Below are positions 1 to 7,181 of a DNA stretch of 63,957 nt, piece by piece. Within the stretch, counting starts at the first letter, position 1, and each line of letters opens with the position of its first letter. The notes under the pieces were generated by a model. That model was not told the origin of the DNA. It ran no database searches and saw only the letters and a program-made list of their open reading frames with translations. This stretch comes from an uncultured Prevotellaceae bacterium (GTDB lineage: Bacteria; Bacteroidota; Bacteroidia; Bacteroidales; Bacteroidaceae). A program made the translations under genes and the position numbers. Where the stretch lies: assembly GCA_947166305.1 (NCBI GenBank), contig CAMVDV010000017.1, forward strand, positions 1 through 63,957. Reading direction: 5' to 3'.

Positions 1-1080
1 CGCATAGTCGCTCCAGTTCTCAAAGGTGACAGGCGATGGGGGCTCACCCGTCGGGACAATCATCGGTGTTTCCGTGAAGCCATAAGGACGATTATAATTC
101 TTTTCGCCAAAAACTCCAACGTATGCAAGATCCACCGACCATTTTTGTTGAAAGCGTGTAATGGTGGCTGGCTTTTGTGGGAACATGTCTGCAATGTCGA
201 AATGTGGTATCTCTTCCCTGCGTATTTTCTTGGTCGTGTCCGCGGCAATGGAATCAGTTACCATCTGCTCTTGGGCTATTATATTAAGCAATGTATCAGA
301 CGTGACAGAATCCACAGCTTGGGCAACGACCGATTGCAGGGTGTCAGTTGCAATGAAAGTGGTACGATATACTGGCAGATGATCAATCACAGGTTCCTGC
401 GGTTGCTCCTTTTGAGATTCTTTCTGCGATTCTTTCCTTGTATCTTTCTGTTTGGCCACAACAGGTTTTTCTTCTTTGATGGAAGTGTCCCCTTTCCTGA
501 ATAGGTAGAACGTGATGGGAACAAGTAGCAACAGAAGCACGGCCACCCAATACTGCTGCATCATCTTGCGCAACATCTTCTTCGCCCGTGCCAGTTGAGA
601 AGAAGACGAATGTGGCTCAATGCCCAGCATATCGGCAATCTCCTTGTGCGACATGCCTTCGAACACAGAGAGACGGAACACTTGACCGTAGCCTTCTGGC
701 AGACGGTCAACGAGCTGCATTACATCCTCCAACGGAACACCTCTCACTTCGCTCTCAACATCAGGCGCCTGCAATTGCTCTGTATCCTCAAGTTGTACAA
801 AGGTCATCTTTGCCAGATGGTCTTTATATTTCGACGCGACATTTCTCGCTATCGACATCATCCATGCCTCTGCTTTCCTATCATCGCGCAATTTGTCAAA
901 AGAGGTGAAGATTATCACGAAGGAGTCATGCAACACATCGCTGATGGTTTGTTCGTCACTGACATACCGACGGCATACGCCCCTCATCCGTTGGGCGTAT
1001 GCCTTGTACAGTTCTCCGAGGGCATCCGCATCCCCCTGTCTGCACCGTTCTATCAGCCGCGTAACTTCCATCGAAAACAT
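1..1080 (-). CDS. ECF sigma factor fused to a membrane segment and periplasmic tail (3' end outside window)
   Basis: Reading the minus strand from an ATG at 1078-1080 gives 360 codons with no stop, running off the window edge. Residues about 5-90 look like sigma region 2 (RCRQGDADALGELYKAYAQ, then VLHDSFVIIF and AEAWMMSIARN). Residues about 118-175 look like region 4, with a helix-turn-helix (LPEGYGQVFRLSVFEGMSHK, then EIADMLGI and SQLARAKKMLRKMM). A hydrophobic segment at about 177-195 (YWVAVLLLLLVPITFYLF) follows directly. After it comes a Lys/Glu/Gln-rich linker and a stretch that could open an outer-membrane or periplasmic domain (KWSVDLAYVGVFGEKNYN). Known ECF factors normally have a separate anti-sigma partner; here the sigma domains appear tethered to the membrane on one polypeptide. 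The frame is certain; the topology is inferred. The following 180 bases (1081-1260) hold no gene that I can support. Confidence 0.85.
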   Translation of the reverse strand, partial: MFSMEVTRLIERCRQGDADALGELYKAYAQRMRGVCRRYVSDEQTISDVLHDSFVIIFTSFDKLRDDRKAEAWMMSIARNVASKYKDHLAKMTFVQLEDTEQLQAPDVESEVRGVPLEDVMQLVDRLPEGYGQVFRLSVFEGMSHKEIADMLGIEPHSSSSQLARAKKMLRKMMQQYWVAVLLLLLVPITFYLFRKGDTSIKEEKPVVAKQKDTRKESQKESQKEQPQEPVIDHLPVYRTTFIATDTLQSVVAQAVDSVTSDTLLNIIAQEQMVTDSIAADTTKKIRREEIPHFDIADMFPQKPATITRFQQKWSVDLAYVGVFGEKNYNRPYGFTETPMIVPTGEPPSPVTFENWSDYA

Positions 1081-1260
1081 GATGTCTCTATTTATTATGT
1101 CCGATAATCATGTAAAAGACTGCACGAGTCCAATTGTTTTTTTACAAATTAAGCTGCATGACAATTAAGACTCGTATTAACGGAAGTATTATGGATTAGA
1201 TAAAACAGTAATAATGAAGAATTTCAATGAGGGAGATTTATATTCTAATGATGGAGATTA

Positions 1261-2679
1261 CTATGCCTTGAACAGGTCTTCTGAAGTGATGTTGTTGTGT
1301 ATCTCGCTCCAATATCCAGCGTGGGCAATTCCTGACACAGTGACCATAGTAAGGCTTACTGATTTCCTGCATCCTGTTTCGGTGACGAAACGCTCCGCCT
1401 TATGGTGCAAGCTATCTGCATCGTCTTTAGTCACAGTATATTCATTGTGCGAGAATTTCATCTCACAGATGTTCACCATGTTGTCTGCCCTGTCTATGAG
1501 CATGTCTATCTGTGCACCTTTTCTTCCGTCGGCACTCGGTCCCACTCGCCATGCAAAGACGTTTGTCACTACTCCGCTGATGCCAAGAGCCATTTTGATT
1601 TGGCGGATATGCTGGAAACACAGACGCTCAAAAGCCAGACCGACCCAGGCTGACCGCAGGCTCGACAGATAATTATGGCTCCAGAATTGCTCATCGTTGG
1701 CAGTGTTGTGCTTCACGAACTTCAGATAGAACAGCGTGTAGTTGTCGATCAAACGGAACGTTGCCTGGTTCTTTAGCCCATACGTTGGAATCTTGCGGAT
1801 AAAGCCGCATTCCTCCAGGTCTTCCAGCATACGGCTCGTCCGTCCATTTTCTTCCAGTTCGCATTGCTTCACCAACTCGTCGCGTGTCATTCCAGAGCCG
1901 TTTTCGCCAAGTTCCATTACGATTCTGACATATTTCTCCGGGTTACGGAACAACGAGTCGTAAAGTTCGTTGAATTCATAACGGAGTTTGCCATCTTCTG
2001 CAAAAATAAGTTTGTCAACATTCTGCGCTACACTCTGCCCCCGTGTCAAAAGTGACCAATAGAAAGGCACTCCTCCGAACACCATGTAGTATTCCAACAG
2101 GTCATAGTGCGAGGCCTGAATCTTCTTGGCCCTCATATATTGTTCGCACTCATGGAGCGTGAAGGGCATGACAGGCAATCGATATGTCACACGATTGTGC
2201 AACCCTCCGTGATTCTTCAGCACCTTGTTGATAATCCACGACGTTGCCGATCCACAGATGATTAGCAGCACATCCTTACGAGCCGAAGCGAAGTTGTTCC
2301 AGAAATACTCAACGGCTGACACAAAATTGGAGCGTGGCGTGTCCATCCAAGGAATCTCGTCAATAAACACCACTTTCTTCCTCTCTTTACTCTTGCGAAT
2401 GAGCTGGCGCAGTAAGGAAAACGCCTCCATCCAATCCTCGGGAATCTTCACTTTTCCCATTCCAGCATCCGCCAGTGAATCACGGAAAGCGCGAAGCTGC
2501 ACCCGCATATTGCCCTTTGCTACTCCCGAGTGCTCAAACGTGAAGGTGTAGTTGAAAGTCTCCCGCACCAGGAATGTCTTGCCCACTCTGCGACGGCCAT
2601 ACACTACGGCAAACTCCGAATACTCCGACTCGTATGCCTCACGTAGTTCTCTCTGTTCTTTGTCTCTGCCTATAATCAT
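1261..2679 (-). CDS. AAA family ATPase with DUF234-type C-terminal domain
   Basis: This 472-residue protein has a P-loop near its N-terminus (Walker A GRRRVGKT at 28-35) and a Walker B at about 103-108 (VVFIDEIPW). A winged-helix region follows (about 255-300, GMTRDELVKQCELEENGRTS). The C-terminal part ends in a PD-(D/E)xK-like pattern (GAQIDMLIDR then ICEMKF). The order matches the archaeal-type ATPase/DUF234 family common in Bacteroidales, whose role is poorly known and often discussed as mobile or defence related. It has its own promoter-like element (TACCTTTG on the minus strand at 2700-2707). No partner gene is adjacent. The family assignment is strong; the biological role is unknown. 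Confidence 0.85.
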   Translation of the reverse strand: MIIGRDKEQRELREAYESEYSEFAVVYGRRRVGKTFLVRETFNYTFTFEHSGVAKGNMRVQLRAFRDSLADAGMGKVKIPEDWMEAFSLLRQLIRKSKERKKVVFIDEIPWMDTPRSNFVSAVEYFWNNFASARKDVLLIICGSATSWIINKVLKNHGGLHNRVTYRLPVMPFTLHECEQYMRAKKIQASHYDLLEYYMVFGGVPFYWSLLTRGQSVAQNVDKLIFAEDGKLRYEFNELYDSLFRNPEKYVRIVMELGENGSGMTRDELVKQCELEENGRTSRMLEDLEECGFIRKIPTYGLKNQATFRLIDNYTLFYLKFVKHNTANDEQFWSHNYLSSLRSAWVGLAFERLCFQHIRQIKMALGISGVVTNVFAWRVGPSADGRKGAQIDMLIDRADNMVNICEMKFSHNEYTVTKDDADSLHHKAERFVTETGCRKSVSLTMVTVSGIAHAGYWSEIHNNITSEDLFKA

Positions 2680-2699
2680 AATCTATCTGGTTTTGTGTG

Positions 2700-2707
2700 C
2701 AAAGGTA
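2700..2707 (-). promoter_or_regulatory. -7 promoter element for the DUF234 ATPase
   Basis: The minus strand reads TACCTTTG, matching the Bacteroidetes -7 consensus TAnnTTTG, about 20 bases before the ATG at 2679. No clean TTTG was found at the -33 position. Confidence 0.5.
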
Positions 2708-3023
2708 CAAAACAATTCCTTATAAAGTGTCGAAACTTGTAATTATTTTGCCATTTTCGACATTTTTGACGAATCTTTTGGTTGGTAGCACCATTATGTG
2801 TCTTATTCCAGCACCCCCTTATGAATACCATTTTGACACGTTTAGAACGAACTATATATAGCTATATCATTGCACACTTTCCGTTTTTTGTGGTTTACAA
2901 AAGTTAAATACGTTAAATCTTCATCATGTTCTTATTCTATAAGATCTTCGTTTCCACTTTTCTGCCGTTTAGCTTGCAATTTGTTGATATAAAGTAAATT
3001 GCAAATACCGTTGGTGCATTAAC
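2708..3023. other. AT-rich gap without a recognisable gene
   Basis: This is about 316 bases of AT-rich sequence between the divergent ATPase gene and the BspA remnant. A short AT palindrome (TATATATAGCTATAT) lies near 2852-2866. In the frame of the remnant, a TGA stop at 2985-2987 closes the reading frame just upstream. I see no other gene or RNA. Confidence 0.5.
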
Positions 3024-3377
3024 TTGAGAGACGTATTCTGTTATGCTGAAACAGTTCCTTCTATTATAGATGGCAGTGAACCTTTTTATAATGTCACGTT
3101 ATCTGCAGCAACACTACATGTGCCAGAAGCATCAATTTCGCTCTATAGGGCAAAAGCACCATGGAGTAGTTTTGGCACAATTGTGGCTCTTACAGATGAA
3201 GATGGGTTTGTGAAAGTAAAGGCAGATGAAGATGGCATTTGGAACGCAAAAGCAACTACAGACGAGAATGGTGTAGTCTATTATGATACACAAGGGCGAC
3301 CAAATAAGAGGTCTTACAATGGCATCAACATCATCCGCTACTCCGACGGCTCGACGAAGGAAGTCCTTATCAAATAA
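2988..3377 (+). pseudogene. 3' remnant of a BspA-like leucine-rich-repeat surface protein
   Basis: The open frame (no ATG; a TTG at 3024 is the only near-start) encodes about 117 residues that match the end of a BspA-type protein. It starts with a last-repeat pattern (NLRDVFCYAETVPSI), then the cap (ATLHVPEASISLYRAKAPWS, FGTIVAL), and ends in a sorting-type tail (NGINIIRYSDGSTKEVLIK). Full family members carry a signal peptide and many repeats upstream. Here the frame is closed by TGA at 2985-2987 and no repeats lie before it. I read this as a 5'-deleted fragment. It could still be translated, but would have no export signal. Confidence 0.7.
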
Positions 3378-3638
3378 TCCAAACGGCACACGATAGGAAC
3401 TAAATAATATAAAGTGAAGAGTGAAGGATTTGCTGCCGCCCCGAATGGGCAACTGCTGTCCTTCACTCTTCATTTCTTATTTCCTAATTCCCTTATTCTC
3501 TTCTTCCCTTCGTTTCTAATTATCTTCTTTTCTAATTTCCCCTCTTCATTTTTCGCCATAGCCATCTGCTAAAGGTCATTTCTTTGGCAATAAGAGGTTT
3601 TACCGGTCACCATATTAATATATATATGTGTCCCCAAG
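3378..3638. other. gap after the BspA remnant
   Basis: This stretch is low complexity and rich in C and T. A rough inverted pair (AGTGAAGAGTGAAGGA near 3414-3429 and TCCTTCACTCTTCA near 3459-3472) could fold around a GC-rich loop and may be a weak terminator. No gene is seen. Confidence 0.4.
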
Positions 3639-3680
3639 AAAAGAGTCGAGGGGAACCATACCGTTCCCCTCGGCTCTTTT
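3639..3680. terminator. bidirectional hairpin terminator
   Basis: An 18-bp stem (3639-3656 with 3663-3680, one G-T pair) closes a 6-base loop. The stem starts with AAAAGAG and ends with CTCTTTT, so either strand has a U-tract. It lies between the plus-strand remnant and the minus-strand secreted protein gene. Confidence 0.8.
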
Positions 3681-3694
3681 GCTTATGCTTTTCG

Positions 3695-3889
3695 CTCACT
3701 TAACCGCTCACTTGACTTTGTCGAGTTCGCTTGCGTTCGGTGAAGTATAAACTTGAACTGTGGCTCAAGTTTATGCTCCACACTCACTTAACCGCGAACT
3801 TGACTTCGTCGAGTTCGCTTGCGTTCGGTAAAGCATGAACTTGAACTTTGGCTCAAGTTTATGCTCCACGCTCACTTAACCGCGAACTT
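3695..3889. repeat. 88-bp tandem repeat that includes the 3' end of the neighbouring gene
   Basis: CTCACTTAACCG starts at 3695, 3783 and 3871, an exact period of 88 bases. The two complete copies (3695-3782 and 3783-3870) differ at a few positions. The third is only the first 19 bases, which are the last codons and stop of the minus-strand gene (Lys-Phe-Ala-Val-Lys-stop). Each full copy also holds an inverted repeat (AACTTGA ... TCAAGTT) that can form a hairpin. 88 is four times 22, the period of the other intergenic arrays here. Confidence 0.85.
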
Positions 3890-4678
3890 CTGGCCTTTGA
3901 CGACGTAGATGCCCTGAGGCAGGTTCTTCTTTGCAGCGCTGATGGTGGTCTGCGATGCCACGAGGGTGCCCTGTGCGTTGTAGACATCGACGGTGGCTCC
4001 TGTCTGCTGGAGCTTCTCGATGCTTGTGCCTACGTCCTCGAGGCTGGTGACGTGCTTAATCTCGAGGGCCTGAGCGGTGCTGGTCTGCTCGTCCCATGTG
4101 AAGCCGCAGCGTGTGGGGAGGAATGCCTTGTCGCCTTCGGTGCGGATGAGCACGCTCTCCAGGATGTAGGTGTCCTGCTGAGCGGGGATGCCGTAGCGAC
4201 CTTCCACCTTGAGTGTCTCCCAAGAGCTGCCGAAAGTCACGGTGTTGCCTTCGCCGTCGCTCTTAGTGACGCTCTGCAGTTCAGTGCTGATGCCTGATGC
4301 CTGTGTGGTGTTGGCATGGAGAGTCTGGAAGGTGGGGGAGAAGATGAGGTAGGGCACGCCGGCCTGAATGCCTTCGTTCGTGCAGTCGAGGAAGTACATG
4401 TTCAGCGTGCTGCCTTCCTGACGAATCATTTCGAGACGCTCCACCTGTACGTCCTTGGCAGCAGCCTGAAGCTGTTCGGCGCTGAGGCTCATGGGCAGGC
4501 AGATGGTGTTGTAGCCGGCGAAGAGTGTGCGGTTGAGCACTACGGGCTGAACTTGGTTCTGCAGCACCTCGAGGTTGAGCGCGGTGGTGCTGGTATAGAT
4601 GTTCTTAGCTCTGTTCTGTGCGAAAGCACCGGTGCAGACAGTTGCTGCAGCCATCAAAAGAAGTGTAAAATGTCTCAT
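3872..4678 (-). CDS. secreted protein with type IX-style C-terminal tail, function unknown
   Basis: This 268-residue protein has a clear signal peptide (MRHFTLLLMAAATVCTGAFA). It carries a motif seen in many Prevotella secreted proteins (TLFAGYNTICLPMSLS, about 51-66). The last 40 residues form a sorting-type domain (VDVYNAQGTLVASQ, then LPQGIYVVKGQKFAVK). No catalytic motif is visible. It is transcribed alone from a promoter with TAAGTTTG at -7 (minus strand 4709-4716). Its last codons are reiterated downstream in the 88-bp repeats. Export and surface attachment are inferred from the tail; the function is unknown. Confidence 0.8.
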   Translation of the reverse strand: MRHFTLLLMAAATVCTGAFAQNRAKNIYTSTTALNLEVLQNQVQPVVLNRTLFAGYNTICLPMSLSAEQLQAAAKDVQVERLEMIRQEGSTLNMYFLDCTNEGIQAGVPYLIFSPTFQTLHANTTQASGISTELQSVTKSDGEGNTVTFGSSWETLKVEGRYGIPAQQDTYILESVLIRTEGDKAFLPTRCGFTWDEQTSTAQALEIKHVTSLEDVGTSIEKLQQTGATVDVYNAQGTLVASQTTISAAKKNLPQGIYVVKGQKFAVK

Positions 4679-4708
4679 AATCGTATAAATTTATATGGTT
4701 TTCCTGTG

Positions 4709-4743
4709 CAAACTTACTATTTATTTCTTGAACCGCCAACAAA
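4709..4743 (-). promoter_or_regulatory. Bacteroidetes promoter for the secreted protein gene
   Basis: On the minus strand, TAAGTTTG (4709-4716) matches TAnnTTTG and a TTTG lies at 4740-4743. The 23-base gap is slightly longer than the usual 19-21. Confidence 0.6.
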
Positions 4744-4862
4744 AGGGATTGTTTTTTTTATAATTTAACATTCTTTGCACCGTTTTTTTCATCGGGGAAA
4801 GGATATTTGCCATGTTTTCCCTCTCTGTTTTTGCTTTTTTTACCGATTTTTTTGCATTTTTC

Positions 4863-4893
4863 TTTGAAGGACATATAATAATTCGTATTTTTG
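4863..4893 (+). promoter_or_regulatory. Full-consensus Bacteroidetes promoter of the structured leader
   Basis: TTTG at 4863-4866 and TATTTTTG at 4886-4893 are separated by 19 bases. This is the only site in the window where I found both elements matching the published Bacteroides consensus exactly. Confidence 0.85.
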
Positions 4894-4899
4894 CACCGA

Positions 4900-5209
4900 C
4901 CAAATGGCCCAGTAGTGGGCTGGCGGGTCAGAATCTTAATGGAAACAGAGGCCACCAAGCCGTTTGTAGGGCCGGCCTCGGAAAGGACGTTGAACGAAAC
5001 GTAGTCTTCTGTCTTCAAACTTCGCAACTTTGACAAGCATCGGAAGATACGCAATCGAGGTGTCCGCGTGGGAGATTTATATCCCCATACCGTTTGTGTA
5101 TGGTGTATATATTTCACGATGTGGGCCAACTGGTTGCTTATCCTGATGCGAGGCTGGTGCGAAGGTCTGAAGACGGGATAGGTGCAGACAAGCTACCCAC
5201 ATCTTTTTT
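4900..5209 (+). ncRNA. Predicted structured RNA or long 5' leader, promoter to terminator
   Basis: The transcript would begin near 4900, just after the strong promoter, and end at a T-tract at 5204-5209. The T-tract directly follows CCCACATC (5196-5203), which pairs exactly with GATGTGGG at 5118-5125, so the last stem encloses a 70-base region that can itself fold (for example TATCC with GGATA, and GTCT-GAA-GAC). Other local hairpins are GCCCA-GTAG-TGGGC near 4907-4920 and CCATAC with GTATGG near 5095-5104. There is no good plus-strand reading frame. From memory, very similar sequence recurs in Bacteroidales genomes, where its antisense is mis-annotated as a hypothetical protein. It may belong to the Bacteroidales-1 RNA family, which is also described as bounded by such a promoter and a terminator; I cannot confirm this here. 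It could be an independent small RNA or an attenuator of the gene at 5304. Confidence 0.65.
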
Positions 5210-5303
5210 GTATCCATAAATGTGAGAAGGTGAAGTCAGTCTGTCTGAATCGAATGCAGATAAACGAATAATTAACGATAACCAAATTTAATCACTTATC
5301 ATT

Positions 5304-6941
5304 ATGAAGAAACTAACGTTAGTCTTCAGGATGTCCTTCTTTGCCGCCCTGCTGCTGGCCTGGTCATCCTGTTCCAAGAGCAGCGACGTCGCCGAGCCGA
5401 CAGACAATTCCGGCGGGACAGACCAAGTGGAACAAATATGTAAGCAAATTGCAGAAGTGCATGACGAGGTGTTGCCGTATTATAAGCAATGCGGGTCTAT
5501 CTCAGAACTCCAGCAATATGAAGAACAAATCCGCTCGATAGAATATGTAAACGATGTCTATTTCACGGATATCTGTATGTTTGTTGATGTCAAGGACTTT
5601 GGGCCAATCTCCTTTGGGTATTTCCCAAAGACAGACTCTTCCTTGGACGAGGATTTGCTTAAGGAAATGACCAAGAATATTAAAACAAGGGCAGAAGGCA
5701 CTCATACGCCGCTTAATTTGGGAACAGCTGTGATTGCCAACCAACAAGCTAATGACGAAGGAATGTCAACTAGGGGAGAATGTGCCGAAGTCACAAAAGA
5801 GATGCTGGAAGCTTGCGGCTTTACGGTTGCTCCGATAAACAATGCGCCTTCCGTCGAATTCTTTAGTAGAGAGATGTTTCAATATGATCTTGTCTTTATC
5901 CTGACACATGGGGTATATGACTATAAGGGGTTGAAACTCCATTGGCTGTTAACAGGTGAGGTCATGGATGAAGACAACTCTTATAAATGGTATAATAATT
6001 TCTTGAAATGGGTATGGGACGAGTATAAAGACATCTCTCCATATATGGCGACTTTCCATACATATAATGTAGAACAGAAAGGAAAAGAAGTTCCGATAAC
6101 TTGCGCCATAATTTCTGAAAAGCTCATTGAAAAATCCCAGTATTCATTTGCAAATAAAGGGAAGGCTATTGTCTTCAACATGGCGTGCCAATCTGTAATG
6201 GGGCCCAATCCTGAAACAGAGGACAGTGTTAACTATAGCATGGCGCAGATATTTGTGGACAAAGGAGCTGGAGCCTATTTAGGCTATGACGAGAGCAACA
6301 GTACAGGACAGACTGTGGGCGTTTACTATTTCAGCGGTTTAGCCAGTGGAATGTCTGTTCTCAATGCTTACAACAATCTTACATTCTGGAACAGACACAA
6401 TTTCTGTCAGGAGAATAAAGACGGGAAACTTGTTCGCGTAGACGGTGATGATGTAAACCCTAATGTCTTAGACAGGAACATCGTAAAAGAACACTGGGCG
6501 GATTTGCTGATATATCCGAATAAAGACTTGAAAATAGCAAATTCATACATAACGACCCCAAAGCCACAATTTGAGATAACATATCCGTTAGTAGCAAGTG
6601 ACGTATTAGAGTTAAGAGCAAATTATCATGTCAGTTATTTCAAGTATTTTGCTTGGGATTTTTTGTATGGTTTTGATATCAGCGAATCAGAAACCTTTGA
6701 GAATTTTACACGCCTCTGTGAAAAGCATTTGGGCGATGCCGGATGTACATTCTCTAACTCAGAAGTTAACTACACTTACACCCCTTCTGCATCTGACAAA
6801 TTGCAAGCAATGAAACGTTACTATTGCAGAGCCTTTTTCTTCAACGGCTATGATTACTATTACAGCGATATAAAATCCTTTATCAATCGTATTCAAGATG
6901 GAGCCGGCACGGTTCCCGACATCCCGGGAACGGATTTCTAA
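5304..6941 (+). CDS. Lipoprotein with caspase-like (clan CD) cysteine peptidase domain
   Basis: This 545-residue protein begins with a lipoprotein signal (lipid-linked Cys about 23, LAWSSC). A helical N-terminal part (about 40-130) precedes a domain with two features of clan CD peptidases (gingipain, clostripain and CHAT-like). These are a His-Gly after a hydrophobic strand (YDLVFILTHG, His202) and a Cys after another (GKAIVFNMACQS, Cys295), followed by a CHAT-like stretch (GAGAYLGYDESNSTGQT). The catalytic dyad is inferred from spacing and strand context. No downstream gene is close. It lies 95 bases after the predicted leader RNA, which may control it. The N-terminal half has no clear family. 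An inactive or non-protease role cannot be excluded. Confidence 0.7.
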   Translation: MKKLTLVFRMSFFAALLLAWSSCSKSSDVAEPTDNSGGTDQVEQICKQIAEVHDEVLPYYKQCGSISELQQYEEQIRSIEYVNDVYFTDICMFVDVKDFGPISFGYFPKTDSSLDEDLLKEMTKNIKTRAEGTHTPLNLGTAVIANQQANDEGMSTRGECAEVTKEMLEACGFTVAPINNAPSVEFFSREMFQYDLVFILTHGVYDYKGLKLHWLLTGEVMDEDNSYKWYNNFLKWVWDEYKDISPYMATFHTYNVEQKGKEVPITCAIISEKLIEKSQYSFANKGKAIVFNMACQSVMGPNPETEDSVNYSMAQIFVDKGAGAYLGYDESNSTGQTVGVYYFSGLASGMSVLNAYNNLTFWNRHNFCQENKDGKLVRVDGDDVNPNVLDRNIVKEHWADLLIYPNKDLKIANSYITTPKPQFEITYPLVASDVLELRANYHVSYFKYFAWDFLYGFDISESETFENFTRLCEKHLGDAGCTFSNSEVNYTYTPSASDKLQAMKRYYCRAFFFNGYDYYYSDIKSFINRIQDGAGTVPDIPGTDF

Positions 6942-7001
6942 TGTTTAATTCAACAAAGCATCGGGAGCAACGTCGTGGAAACAGCAAGACCACAGGCACA
7001 A

Positions 7002-7089
7002 TTCAAACTACTCGTGTATAGATTGCAAACTCCTCGTGTGGATTTTGTCAACTCCTCGTGTGTAAATGCCAAACTCCTTGTGTGTAGTT
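7002..7089. repeat. 22-bp periodic array, 4 units
   Basis: Four units start at 7002, 7024, 7046 and 7068. Each contains a core like CAAACTCCTCGTGTG and a variable remainder. It lies in the gap between the caspase-like gene and the fimbrillin-like gene. I saw no promoter match in the rest of the 240-base gap. Confidence 0.8.
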
Positions 7090-7181
7090 TCTCGCTGGCT
7101 CGTGAACTGGCTCTGCAGGCTTCTCTGACGATGATTCCGAGACTTCAGTAAAACAATCCATAATTTATATAAAGTAAGACT

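Noticed and set aside
4758..5129. Minus-strand open frames (123 and 60 residues) over the structured RNA
   Set aside because: The sequence antisense to the promoter-bounded RNA has no export signal or motif, and open frames overlap each other. From memory, similar frames are often mis-annotated in Bacteroidales.
4900..5209. tmRNA, 4.5S RNA or RNase P RNA
   Set aside because: The conserved core motifs that I know for these RNAs were not seen in the region.
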